Below, one piece after another: positions 22,395 through 33,490 of a DNA stretch of 64,000 nt. The notes beneath the pieces were generated by a model. That model was not told the origin of the DNA, did no database searches, and saw nothing but the letters and a program-made list of their open reading frames with translations. Position 1 is the stretch's first letter; the number at the start of each line of letters is the position of its first letter. Source of the DNA: Isoetes taiwanensis (Eukaryota > Streptophyta > Lycopodiopsida > Isoetales > Isoetaceae); assembly GCA_021234155.1 (NCBI GenBank), contig JAJEKV010000788.1:1-64000 (forward strand), written 5' to 3'. A program made the position numbers and the translations under genes.

Positions 22395-23357
22395 TAGGGG
22401 TGGTTGAGAGGGGTGGTTGAACTAATGGAACTTGAATGTATGAAAATTATCCCATAGTTATAATATAAAAAAATGGAATGCTTTTTAGTCAAAGGTTATA
22501 ATTAAGGACATAATTTATAACATATCATGTCAAAGAAAATTCTATTATTGAAAAAGGCTACAAGTGGAAGTAGCATGTGGAACTCAATCTTTGAACCTCA
22601 TTAGATTAGGAACGTGAAACACATCTTCCCTTTTCCACATTATTATTAAAACTAAAGTAACATATCTCCCTATTTTAAAAAAGAGTCATATATGAACTTT
22701 CCTAAGTAACTCTCATTCAACATATCTTCCCTTTTCATATTATTATTAAACTAAAGTAGCATATCTCCCTTGGTGATTTATCCATAATTGTCCTAATATA
22801 TTTTAACAAGGTGCTGCGCACGGAGGGTTGCCCTCCATGTATGGAGGGTGAAGTGGCTTAAATCATAATTCAAAGTTTTTGACAGTCATTTCAAAACCAT
22901 AACCTTGAACATTTAGAATAAAATCTATTTATATTTGCTTAATATTCGATCACGTCACAGTAAAGTTCCATTTGGAAGCCTTCTCTGACTATATTTGTTC
23001 TGTCTATACATAAAGAACTCGGGGACTCATTTTCTGGCTATACAGATAGAAATCATAAATGCTTATCTTACAAGTAATAACAAAGAACCTCAGCTCAAAA
23101 CAAGTTGCTTCTTAGCGTCCATTTCTACTCCATGGTACATTTTCTGTGGCTTGCAGAAAAAATTCAGTTGAAAGCTCAGTAATAATGTCATAAATACGCT
23201 TTGCATGCTAGGCTTTTGAGCGAGTGACATCTCGTCAAGTATGTGAAGACAACTTATGCTAAATGTTAAATATGAAAGACAAACTTGATCAACGCAGCTG
23301 GAAAACGAGTTGTTTAGTGGCATTGAGACACCAGGGAGCAGATCAAGTTGTTGTTGT
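22395..23357. other. Region without a recognisable gene
   Basis: AT-rich DNA with two diverged copies of a CATATCTCCCT/CATATTATTATTAAACTAAAGTA phrase (about 22625-22670 and 22720-22765). No coding signal was seen. Confidence 0.45.
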
Positions 23358-23586
23358 TTATTTTTTTTTTTATTTTTATTTTTTTTGAGGTAAGGTATTT
23401 TTATATTCATAGAGATAACTTACATAATCATAGTGTATACCATCAGTAGTATACTATTTAGCATAATGACATATGCACATTCCTCATAAGAGGAAATGTG
23501 AACAAAAGGTAAACAGAAAAAGATGATATAAGTCTGGTACTTAGTTCTTCCTGCAAAATATGTTCAGATTCTTGAATAGCTCCCTT

Positions 23587-26500
23587 CTACTGTGCATCAA
23601 TCAGATCTTGCATGGTTAAATCCAATACTCTATTCCTGCCAAATATGTTCAGCAGCATGTCGACTTTTCCAACAGGGTAATTGGTGAAGTCCAACAGCAG
23701 AAGAACATGGGCTTCCCTCTTTTGCTGCCATTTGTGATAGAGGTTCATGAAAAAAGGTCTCAGGTTATTATGAGTCCATGCCTCAGGTCTTTTGAGGATC
23801 TTTTTAAGTGCAGCAGCATGAATCATCTCCTGTTTTAACTGTATGAAGATGTCTTCTTCTTCAATCCTTGGCAGGTTCGAGTCTTCACTGTCTGAATCCT
23901 CAGCAACTCCCATTCCCCTGTCCAAAGCTCCATATCTATTCAGCCTCCTCATTGCATTTGTGCAAAATATCATCACCAATGGTTAGATTTAGAGCAAAAA
24001 ATTCATGAAATCCTTGAAGTATACCAAAGGCATTCCATCCTGTATCATAGTTCTTTCCTTTCAAGGATTTATGAGCCACAGCTGTGTCATTTAGTTCTGA
24101 TAGGAAAGCTTGTTTGAGCCAAATCAAGTTAGGATTTTTATCTTGAATAGCAACTCTGTTTCTATGATCTTGTGTTACTCAATAATCTGTTATCTGTGTT
24201 TAAAAATTCCATAAGACCACCTTCCCCAATTGATCCTTTATTGACCTGAGCAGCCCAATTCCAAAATTCTGCTATGACCATGCACTGGAAGACATGATTA
24301 GAAGTTTCTACCTTCCCACACCCCATCAGGCACACCTGTGAGATGGCTGGATCAAATTTGGATCTTCTCCAGTTTGTCACTAATCCTTGGTGGATGATAA
24401 GCCAGCTGAAAGTTTTTATCTTGTTTGCAGTATAGTTTTTTCCATCCTTTTTTATATATTGCAGCTAAGTCTGCCTCACTGCAATTCCATAATAGGGAGG
24501 CTCTTGACTCTTTATGCTTAATTAGAGCCTTGTATATTTCTTTAAATGAATAGATTTCCTTACCTTTCAAAGTCCATTGACTGTAGTTACTAGCCAATTC
24601 CTCAAAATGTTTGACTTTACCCATCACTGTATTATAGATTTTTCTATCCAGATTTGATCTTTTAGTTATTCTAGCTATTTCAGTCCAAGATTTCCATCCA
24701 GCTGCTTCATCTTTAAGATCCCCAATCTGCCTAATCCCTGCCTGATGCCACTGCATGTACTTCTGAGGATGTTTACATGCCAAACATTCATTGGCACTGT
24801 CAAGTATCCCTGGATGCCAAAAGAAATTCAGCTCTCGAGATTTAGCATCAATGCATGGAGATCTATAGTAGAGGGAGGCTAAGTTCTATGCCTCAAGCAT
24901 TCGTCTAAGAATATTAGAAGTATTTGGACAAGGAGTGAATTGGAAAAAAGCAGAATCAGGTAATTGGTGCTTAAGATTGTGACTTCCAACCGGATAGGAT
25001 TGCTGAACCCAATATCTAATTAGGTTTTGAGCTGGTGAGGGTGAGTTATTATGGATAGCTCTCCATATCATCTTTGCTGCTAGTGCCTGTGCTTGAACAA
25101 ATAGGTCCTTGCATCCTAGCCCCCTTTTCTGTCTTGTCTTGATCAAATCCTCCCATGCAACTTTGTGTGTGCCCTGCCAAATAAACTTTCTAATTGCTGC
25201 TTCAATCTTGGCATATGAGGCTCTATCTCCTATAATTGCTGAGGAGAAATAGACGTGGGTACTTCCAATTACTGCATTAGCTATTTGGACTCTACCAGCC
25301 AGGGATAAAGAGGAGGAGTATGAACCAAGTTTCATTTTGATCCTACCCACAATTGGTTTCCACAGGCCTTTGAGTGAAGAATTCAAGGCTAGGGGGATCC
25401 CTAAAATAACTGTTGCAGCCTCCTTATTCAGAATTTTAATACCTTGTAGAGATCCTTCATGAGAGTCCAAGATTATGGCATTTTACTTTTATTCAGAGTC
25501 ACCCCTGATATTTTGCCAAACTTCTCCATGGCAGTCAAGAAGTTTGACAAGCTCACCTTATCCCTCTTCAAAAACACAAAAGTATCATCGGCATATTGCA
25601 TAATAGAGAAACAACCCTCTCCTCCTGGTAATTGTAGACCTTGGATATCCCCTTTTTCTTGCATGTGCATCACCAATTTTGTCAGCACTTCAGCTACAAT
25701 TAGGAATAAGTAAGGGGCAAGTGGGCAGCCTTGCCTTACTCCTCTGCTATATGGAAAATGATCCGAGGAAGATCCATTAATTATCAGAGCAGAAGTTGTT
25801 GTTGTGTTGAAGCCAAATACTTTCTGATAAACCATCTGAGAAAACCCAAGGTGTGCCATTGCTTTCTCTAAGAATTGCCAGCTTATTGTATCATATGCTC
25901 TTCTAAAATCAAGCTTGAGTAGCATACAATCCTGTTTGGATAACTTGTTCCAATGTAATCCTTCAGCAGCTCCAATGTAGTTATCCAAAATGTTTCTTTG
26001 GGGCAGGAAAGCTGACTGACAAGTGTTAATGACTCTGATCAAGCTCGGCTTCAGTCTGTTTGCTAGTATCTTAGCTAACACTTTATATGTGGTGTTAGTA
26101 AGTGAAATTGGCCTCCAATCCTCAATATTGACTGGGCAGCTGACTTTTGGTATGAGGGTGATTTGTCCAGCATTAATTGCAGGGTGTAAATATTTAGCTT
26201 GTCATGCTCCCTGGATGAAAGTTATAATGTCATCTTTCATGTTTTTCCAGAATTCCAGATAAAACTCAGGCTGAAATCCATCTGGACCTGGACTTTTCCC
26301 ATGTGCCATAGATTGAAATGTCTCTTTGATTTCCTTTTCACCAGGAATTTCCAACAGATCTTTATCCTCTATTTCTGACCCTTTAGGGATTTCAGCAAAA
26401 AACTCATCAATCATCTTACCATCCACCTCATACTTAGAAAACAAATCCCTGTATTCCTTATGGAAGAATTCCTTTATCTCTTTCTGTGTGGTTAGAGAAT

Positions 26501-26591
26501 TCCCATTCACATCTGTAACTTGTACAATTCCATTGTTCAGAATTCTGTTCTTGGCTGTCCTATAGAAAAAAGCAGACCCTGCATCATCCAC
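23587..26591 (-). pseudogene. L1 ORF2, reverse transcriptase half
   Basis: The first residues VDDAGSAFFYR follow the insertion point and correspond to the conserved L1 box before the RT (usually WLxxGDxNTxFFH). RT motifs follow: SPGPDGFQPEFY (about 26300), SAFLPQRNILDN, LDFRRAYDTISW (motif A), GVRQGCPLAPYLF (motif B, about 25730), QYADDTFVF (motif C, about 25590) and SGVTLNKSKM. A C-terminal zinc-knuckle region reads CLMGCGKVETSNHVFQC (about 24300). There is an in-frame TGA near 26200 and shifts near 25472, 24880, 24370 and 24130. The enzyme would reverse-transcribe its own RNA at nicked target DNA; this copy is inactive. Confidence 0.9.
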
Positions 26592-26593
26592 TT

Positions 26594-26766
26594 ATGAGGT
26601 TTTCCTTCGTTTCACCGAATAGAAGGAAAACAAGGTTCTAGAACTACTAGACAGTTAGCAGTTAGTTACTTTTGTCATTTTCTAGTGCTCTATTTAGGAG
26701 CTTGGACGTCCCTTTCTTTCTCCATCAGCTCTCATACATCTCCTCTCTTCTCCCTACGGTTTGGCC
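26594..26766 (+). repeat. Direct repeat, left copy (173 bp)
   Basis: It starts ATGAGGTTTTCCTTCG and ends CTACGGTTTGGCC. It carries a TCTATTTAGG stretch that could act as a TATA-like element for the ORF at 26840. The copy at 28745 differs by an internal deletion (AGCAGTTAGTTACTT shortened) and a few substitutions. Confidence 0.85.
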
Positions 26767-26839
26767 ATATTTCTTGTTTCACGTTGCTTCTGAGTCTGGG
26801 TAGTTATTTCCGGTCCATCCACGCTTCACACTGCGTGTT

Positions 26840-27370
26840 ATGGCCCCAAAAGCTGGTGGGTTAAAGTTCAGGAAGAGCCATGCATCCGATTCTTGTGAGC
26901 AGGTTCCGGCTTGGCTTAAAGCCATGGAAGACAAATTGGCAACGAAGTTTGACAATCTGAGTGGCCTTCTGGAAAGCAGGTTGCAGGCTAAGATTGATGA
27001 TCTGGGTAGCACAAAGGCAGAAATTCTTGCGGCCCTGGAGTCCAAGGCTTCATCTCTGCAGGAAGAGTTCCAGCAGAGGAGCAAGAGAGCAAGAGCCCCT
27101 CTCTTGAAATATCAGGAAAATATGAAACTGTATGATTGTTTGAATGAGTTGGAAGACTGTTTTCTGGATTTGGAGAGCCACTTGCAGTCGCATGGATCCC
27201 TGGACGCAACAGCCAAAGATATCATTTCTAAGAAGAAAAAGATAATCTGCATCAGGGATAGGGAAGGGCCAAGAATTGCAGAGTTCTATGAAATGGGGGA
27301 TTTTACCCTTTTTGATTTGAAGAACAGCCCAAAAATAGGGTTCGATGGATCTGTGGTCACTCTTTCTTAA
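26840..27370 (+). CDS. Coiled-coil protein of unknown family in the non-autonomous element
   Basis: The ORF is 176 codons starting MAPKAGGLKFRKSH, 74 bp after the 173-bp repeat that may be its promoter and leader. Residues about 28-85 (WLKAMEDKLATKFDNL, then heptad-like leucines through LQEEFQQRSKRAR) predict a coiled coil ending in a basic cluster. The C-terminal half is mixed (LEDCFLDLESHLQSH, SKKKKIICIRDREG). No enzyme motif is visible. It may be a reduced ORF1-like structural protein or a captured host fragment. Confidence 0.4.
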   Translation: MAPKAGGLKFRKSHASDSCEQVPAWLKAMEDKLATKFDNLSGLLESRLQAKIDDLGSTKAEILAALESKASSLQEEFQQRSKRARAPLLKYQENMKLYDCLNELEDCFLDLESHLQSHGSLDATAKDIISKKKKIICIRDREGPRIAEFYEMGDFTLFDLKNSPKIGFDGSVVTLS

Positions 27371-27459
27371 TCTTTGGCAAGGGGGCCAGACATATCCGGT
27401 GATTTGCTATAATCTAACCCATTCTAATAGGTTTTGTCTGCTTTTTTCATCTCTGTTCT

Positions 27460-27902
27460 CATTTAAGCTACGTAAGAGCTTTCAGATTTCCTGTATTTCG
27501 GATTTGCAGAGGATTTAACCCTGTTGATTTGGGAGTCTACCCAAAATGGGGCTTTAAGAATCTGTGTTCTTTTTCATTGTGTTGCTGTAGTTGGATGGAA
27601 TAAAGTTGTTTCGGCTCTGGAAATGGTTTGGTTCTCAGCTTTTTTTTCTTCGATCTTTCTTACTGTCAATCATTCTGTCCCCGGTTTGGCTGTATATTGT
27701 TAATGTCCTGTGGTTTATTCTTGATCTACCTTGGCAGCGGGCGATGAATGGCTCGGAATCATTAGCAAAGAGCCAGCCAAATCCAGGAACCTGTAATAAA
27801 TCAAGCCCTATTTTTCGTGGCCCATCTGCGCCTTTTCTCTTTCTGACCTCATCTAACCTACCTAAGGGCTGCATGGGTTCTGCTATTTCGGATTTGCAGA
27901 CT
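27460..27902. repeat. Diverged direct duplication
   Basis: A phrase CTACGTAAGAGCTTTCAGAT..TATTTCGGATTTGCAGA (27467-27512) recurs as CTACCTAAGGGCTGCATGGG..TATTTCGGATTTGCAGA (27858-27900). The rest of this spacer has no supported gene. Confidence 0.5.
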
Positions 27903-28702
27903 GGGAACTCCGGATTCAAGCGGGTTAGATGCCGGGATTGTGGGCCGGATCTTCAGACCTGTGCAAAGACCTAACTTTCCTGTTTTGGTTTTTTCTTTCG
28001 TAAGTTTCTTTGTTTGCTTTAACTAACCCTAACGTTTTCTTGCCTTCATATTTTAAGACTCATTGAATCCATATGTTATGTTAATAATTTGAAGATAGGT
28101 TAATAATTCAATTAACCCTAACGATTTTCTTGCCTTCATATGTTATTACATTTTTTACATTCTCATATCTTATTCACTATTTACATATACTTTCATCCAT
28201 TGCATTCTATCATGTCACATTATATATTTCACATTTTACACATTCATACTTATATCTAGATTACTTATTATATAATGGCATGAACGGGCATTTAAATCAA
28301 TGCAAGTGATCTAACGGGATGTGGCCATTATTTGGCAAGTGCTTTATGGACCGTTATAATGGGTTTACTGTTGGTAGTATAAGATCATGGCTCGAACGGT
28401 GTTTTTCATGTCTTCATATGGTTGCTTGTTGTGTGGAAGTAGGCAGTATGGTTTGTTTCACTTTGAGCGTTGTGTCTCCCAACCTTATGTCCAAATTGCA
28501 TCTAGGGTATTTTTTGCCCATTTCTCTATACCATTCTTGATCATGTGTTCATGTTCACTAAGAGTTCGTTTCCTTTGGGATTTCTGATAAGTATGTGGCT
28601 TTCTGTGGTACCCTATGTTTTAGGCATCCTCCATTGCTTATGAACAACTGCTAGCTGATTGCGCTGGGCCCGAGCTTAATGGATCGCATTGGTCTGCCTC
28701 TT

Positions 28703-28744
28703 CTTCAGCATTCTTATCTGTGTTTGCCCATAGTAGTTCTAGAC
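28703..28744 (+). repeat. Short direct repeat, inner copy
   Basis: The sequence TTCAGCATTCTTATCTGTGT and its continuation TTGCCCATAGTAGTTCTAGA recur at 29450-29490 with one substitution (TTGTCT for TTATCT). The inner copy directly precedes the second 165-bp repeat. Confidence 0.85.
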
Positions 28745-28909
28745 ATGAGGTTTTCCTTCGTTTCATCGAATAGAAGGAAAACAAGGTTCTAGAACTACTA
28801 GGCAGTTAGCACTTTTGTCATTTTCTAGTGCTCTATTTAGGAGCTTGGACGTCCCTTTCTTTCTCCATCAGCTCTCATACATCTCCTCTCTTCTCCCTAC
28901 GGTTTGGCC
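28745..28909 (+). repeat. Direct repeat, inner copy (165 bp)
   Basis: Second copy of the block at 26594-26766; the sequences after the two copies differ completely. Confidence 0.85.
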
Positions 28910-28949
28910 CCCCATAGCCCTTCTCCTTCTTTTTTGTGAACTAACACTT

Positions 28950-29080
28950 TGTTGAAGGCTTGGTGCCTAGTTTGAGGCCTAGTGCCTAGTTGGAGGCCTT
29001 GTGCCTGGTTGAGGCCGGTGTGCCTAGTGGAGGGCTTGGTGCCTAGTTGGAAGCCTTGGTGGCTGGTGGCCTTGGTGGCT
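28950..29080. repeat. Minisatellite with GCCTAGTTGGAGGCCTTGT-type units
   Basis: About six degenerate units of about 20 bp alternate GCCTAGT and GAGGCC/TTGGTG. It lies in the second unit of the non-autonomous element. Confidence 0.7.
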
Positions 29081-29489
29081 TTTTGTTTCATTTTTCTTGT
29101 GTTTGCAGGAAATAGTTCGTGTGTGCTTTTCCTTTAGCAGGGCTTTTGGACGAAAGGTTTCGGTTTTGGACTTAAGATTGAGACCATTAGAGAAGGAAGC
29201 GCAAGCATGTTTCGTCTTTGGCAACATCATTGCTTTATTGTATTTTTTACCCGACAAGGCTGGTCAGCATGAGGATACAAAGATCTATTATGTTTTTGGA
29301 CCTAGCATTGGTTAGTGATCCCATTATTGTCAGGGTTTTTCCTCGAAAACCCGAAAGGGCGAGGTTTTTTAATCCCGGCCATAATGGTTTCACTAGCTTG
29401 CTATCAGTATGTACTTGTTTTGGTTATCAAGGAGATGCCCGGGAATAAGTTTCAGCATTCTTGTCTGTGTTTGCCCATAGTAGTTCTAG

Positions 29490-30581
29490 AACATTAATAT
29501 ACTTGCACTTACTTCTCACTGCCAAACTCTTTGCCTCTGCTTCCTCTATTTGTTTAACTTTAATCTCCAACTCTGATTCCTTATCCTGCCAAGTCTGGTT
29601 GTCTTTGTCTTGGAATAGCTGTCTCCTGATTTCCCTCATGGCCTCATACACTTCCTGTTTTTCTTTCTTCCTCTTTAGATTCCATTGTTTTCCCCATTCC
29701 TTGATCCAGCATTTAATCTTCTTCATTTTTTTAACAAATGAGTTCATGGATTCTGTGAGGGGGACTCTGGGGAGCTGTTTATAGAATTCTAGAAATTCCT
29801 CACAGAATTGTTTGTTATGTAACAATCCTGTGTTAAACTTGAATGAAGTATTTATTCCCCATTTCTGAGAGGATACCACATTTCCCAAAAATTGGGGATA
29901 ATGGTCCGAGATTGAATTCCCCACATCACATGATGTGAAGAGATTGTCCCAATCCTGCAAGTCATTATTACACAAATAGAATCTGTCTAGCAGACAGTAT
30001 GTCCTTTGATCTCCCTTCCTTTTATTGCTCCAAGAATATTGATAAGAGGAAGAAGGGGGGATATAGATAAAATTAGTCATCAACTTGTCCCATGCCAATC
30101 TTTCTCCCTTGGACATATTGATCTGTTTCCCCAGTTTTTGATCCCAGACTGGGGTGTTGTTAAAGTCACCTGCCATGAGCCAATTCTTGATGTGATGAGC
30201 TTGGATCCATGTGTTTATTTGCTTCCACTGTTCCTCTCTTTCAGCAGGACCTGTTGAAGCATATACATTGATTATTCCAATGATATTCTTCCCTTTTTTC
30301 AAAACTGCCATAGTCCATCTTCCACTACTATGTTTATATCTTTCCAAGCAGTCAAATCCTTTCCAAACCATGCAAATCCCTCCTTTTGTACCATCTGCTG
30401 GAGCCCATATCGAATCCCCATTTGGTATGATCCATTTCCCCAAGTTTGATGCTTCAAATTCGGGTAATCTGTGTTCCTGTAGCAGTATAATATCTGATTT
30501 CATGTCTCTTAGAGCAATTAAAGCCCTTTTCCTTTTCAGAGGACCTTTGATTCCTCTCAAATTCCATGTTGTGATCCTCAT
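29490..30581 (-). CDS. L1 ORF2, APE-type endonuclease half
   Basis: The ORF begins MRITTWNLRGIKGPLKRK, the N-terminal TWNxRG box of APE/exonuclease III-like LINE endonucleases. Next come LLQEHRL with the metal-binding Glu, GGICMVWKG, NVYAS, MAGDFNNTP with the conserved Asp/Asn pair, TYCLLDRFYL and SDHYPQ with the conserved Asp-His. These residues nick target DNA for target-primed reverse transcription. A helical linker (KSLAVRSKCKYINV) runs up to the insertion at 29489. The start ATG overlaps the ORF1 stop as AATGA. This half is open with no break, unlike the RT half. Confidence 0.9.
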
Positions 30582-30915
30582 TGAGCAAAAAGTTTCTTTC
30601 TGCCTTGGCTCCTTAGGTTCAGAGCTGGACTATTTTCTGAGAAATGTACCACTTTGGATCCTTTTTTCTTGGTGTGAGGAGTGTAGAACTTATCACCATC
30701 CATCTCCAGTCCCTTGATGTGTTGATTTCCATTGATTTCAGCCAAAATCTCTCTAGATGGGCTTACTGGCCTATTGCTTTGATCATGTTCAATTACCAGG
30801 CCATCTATTATGATTTTATCCTTTGGACTTAATGGTCTATTCTGTTGAATTCCCAGGCCATCTATCCAAGGTTGCCCAGGTGGACTTGTTGGTCTATTCC
30901 CATTGGTTCCCAGGC
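30578..30915 (-). pseudogene. L1 ORF1, C-terminal fragment
   Basis: The frame reads toward the stop at 30578 and contains repeated short units of the type IDGLxI..NRPxSP (for example WIDGLGIQQNRPLSP and IDGLVIEHDQSNRPVSP), ending SQGRKKLFAQ. The unit also appears on the far side of the chromovirus (NGLEIDSNVNRLISP), which shows that both are parts of the same ORF1. The chromovirus LTR begins at 30916. Confidence 0.8.
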
Positions 30916-32422
30916 TGTGACGTCCCCTACTCGTATATGATGCCCGCACCGTATACAAACAGGAGTTCATCCCCCATACCAGCTCCATTGCTGATACAGG
31001 GCCCTCCACATATCACTGTGACCGTCTGAAGTCCCCAGTGGGAAGAATGAAGGGGTCATTTTACCCCGTCTCCCTCAGGGCCTACCTAGCTGCGGAAGCG
31101 TAAACATACACGTCAGTAACATACATCACATATCCACCTCGAAGGGTGGCACATCAACATCTGCATAGACACAGATCAGCACAATACAAGTGGGATCCTA
31201 CCCAAGTCTCAGACACAGGGATGGACTGACAAGCTTGGGTCTCCGTGAGTTCGCTGTGCACGGAATCATGACAATGGAATTGGTGGCATAAGAACATGGC
31301 ATTGGGTTGTCCACACCATCGCCCCCCCCGTGCACACTTTGCGAGTAGGTTGAAAAGTGTTGGAACCCGGATCAGTAGGCCCGGGTGCATAGCCAAAGGG
31401 GCTACTCCTCGGTTACATCTCCCCAGCCCGATGGGGCGGTAGGGATCACTCCCACCCGAGGTCTACATGTGACCCAAGGTGACTAGAGGGCCACCGCCCT
31501 TATTCGACTTAACCCACCGGAAGGTGAACCCCACCCCACCGGTGTCGAGCCCATGCCTTGCCCACACTCGGTGGCAAGCCGGTGAGACCTAGTCACTCTG
31601 GATCCCCCAGGGCCTTACACACCGGAGGGATCGGTCAAGGGTCGTAACACCTAACCTCGCTTCGAGCGATGCCCGGGTCCCTTCACCCACAACCAGGTGT
31701 GGTTCTTGTGCACAGGCCGAATTCTAGTAATGCACTAAGAGGGCTAACTAGGAGCATCATCTACTTAAGCTTTAAGTCTCTACCCCCCTTCCCAATACAA
31801 TGAGTTCACAGAATCCATCCGTCCATCATATCAACATAATAAATAATAAAGAACTAATCTATCTCATAGAGTTAGGTTCTTTAGTTAAGTCAATCTCGGG
31901 ATCTACTTGGCTGTTAGGGGTGATCTAATAGGCTAAACCTACTGATTCGAAGGCTAGAGTAAGGTTTATGCTATTTGATCGACCAAATACCTGATCCCTG
32001 GTTCACTCCTCTTGATCCGAAGGCGTCCATGTCCTTGTTCTGCTTCGGAATGCGGTCGGAGGGATGATCTGACTAGCTGGGGCGCACAGGCAGATCGTGG
32101 GAGTCGGAATTGACTCCTCAGGCGCGCGAATCGGAGCTCGGAAGGTCTGTGGCCGAAAAGGGAATGTTAGGGTTTGATGCCTTATGTAGGCTATCAGTTA
32201 GGTTTTAGGGTTTCCATGACCCTTGGTCTACCTTTAATGGGTTAAAGGTCTAAAGGTGCGCAGATTGCTAAGTGGCGCACCATTGCAAGTTGCCCCCTAG
32301 GGCGCCCTTTGCTTAGGTATGTGTCGGCGACACGCCGACTAGACGGGCGCGGTACGCGGCGCTGTGGCCGGCGCAAGATGCGGTATACGCCTTGAGACCG
32401 TGATATCGCATCGAACGCCACA
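30916..32422 (-). repeat. Chromovirus 3-prime LTR
   Basis: It is about 1507 bp. On the plus strand it runs from TGTGACGTCCCC to CGAACGCCACA. It aligns with 42422-43925 throughout, but differences cluster as small indels in GC-rich patches (for example around 31020, 31200 and 32090). Open frames read from it in either direction are not genes. Confidence 0.92.
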
Positions 32423-32436
32423 TTCTCCCCACCTTG
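32423..32436 (-). other. Chromovirus polypurine tract
   Basis: On the minus strand CAAGGTGGGGAGAA abuts the 3-prime LTR. The same 14-mer occurs again at 32465-32478, 42 bp further inside. Confidence 0.8.
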
Positions 32437-33196
32437 AATTGATGTCGCCGCAAAGATCGCGGGTTCTCCCCACCTTGGGATCTGCTTATCCTGCAATCAA
32501 CCTCATGCATACGATATACTTATTATTACATTTATACATTTAATAGAATTACCTTAAGGTAATTTTTTACAGGACGTTATTGAACTATTATTCAATCAAA
32601 TGCTTAATTATTCGCATGTTATTACAACGATTACTCAAATTTTATTATATATACTATTATTCTTCGAGGTACTTCTTTATTCCTTGCAACACTTTAGACA
32701 AGATTGTGTTGCAAGTCTTCGTAGTCCGACCTCCTAGCCCTCCGGAGCGCTCCGATTGGCCTGCAGGTCACACTACGTTAGTACCATATTTAATTATTTA
32801 TAAAGTTTTGGTTATATGGTGACCACCCCACCTATCTACATGGATGCATGGCTAATCTCCGGCATTAGGAAGAGGGTGATTCTTCCATTATGGCCGTGGC
32901 AGACAGTGCCTATATGCCTATATGCCACTCATGCCTACACCTTTAGTTGCCCAATGGAGGATAGGTCCTTCGTATATGGGGCGTGAAGGCCGATTACTCC
33001 TATCAAAACATATATGGGGCTAGAGGTGCTTTTCCTATCAATGCATTCCTTAATGACCTCCTTTCTTCGAGGTCGTCTACTTCCGTGGGGGACAGTAGAC
33101 TTTCCAAGCGCACCGCCGTCATGCCTACATTGACATTACACCCCGCCCTAGAGATCACCGTAGTAATCTCATCATCGTTTACAACGCATGCAACCC
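32437..33196. other. Spacer between pol and the 3-prime LTR
   Basis: About 760 bp with no supported ORF. It includes the second copy of the polypurine 14-mer (32465-32478). Confidence 0.5.
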
Positions 33197-33490
33197 TTAC
33201 CTCATAGGTTGCATGCGTGGATTATACCTAACTAGGCAAGTTGTTAATCTACACAAATCGACATGCCCGAGCCGATTTCTTGAGGAGATGTTTTGCCGCC
33301 CCATTGCTCCATAAACCGTGGGTACTTTTTTCCGGTCTCTTTTAAGTACCCATGTTGCGTCTTCCACCGGCAAGTGCTTCCACTTGACCAAGTATTGGAG
33401 GAACTCCGATCTCCTTGTTTTCTTGAATGCTTTATCAAGAATTATCTCCGGAACTATTTCCAACCGCTGCTCCTCTGTCATTTCCAACAT
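33197..33490 (-). CDS. Chromodomain at the C-terminus of integrase
   Basis: The frame reads EIVPEIILDKAFKKTRR, then LQYLVKWKHLPVEDATW, the chromodomain pattern of plant chromoviruses (ILDxR....YLVKWKxxPxEDATWE). In HP1 the methyl-lysine cage uses an N-terminal Tyr, the Trp of LLKW and an aromatic two to three residues later. Here only the Trp is present; the other positions are Ile and Leu, so the cage is incomplete, as in several plant chromovirus lineages. The domain tethers integrase to chromatin. The frame belongs to the pol polyprotein but is separated from it by a shift near 33600. Confidence 0.85.
   Translation of the reverse strand: MLEMTEEQRLEIVPEIILDKAFKKTRRSEFLQYLVKWKHLPVEDATWVLKRDRKKVPTVYGAMGRQNISSRNRLGHVDLCRLTTCLVRYNPRMQPMR

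Larger units (their letters stand above)
26592..29489 (+). mobile_element. Non-autonomous insertion with permuted direct repeats, in L1 ORF2
   Basis: This block separates the L1 endonuclease from the RT exactly at the pre-RT box. It begins with a 173-bp sequence (26594-26766) that recurs at 28745-28909, and it ends with a 41-bp sequence (29450-29490) that also occurs immediately before the second long copy (28703-28744). The middle junction thus holds the 41-bp plus 165-bp block in full, the left end only its second part, the right end only its first part. This is the pattern of two head-to-tail units with shared ends but different interiors, or of an R-U5...U3-R type RNA copy. Neither LTR-type priming sites nor TIRs were found. 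Confidence 0.65.

Noticed and set aside
28018-28125. Possible interstitial telomere repeat (CTAACCCTAAC)
   Set aside because: Only single CCCTAA units in two copies of a short direct repeat; no array.
31154-31396. Short ORFs inside the chromovirus LTRs (also 42723-42908)
   Set aside because: The same LTR sequence gives different broken frames in the two copies, so there is no conserved protein.
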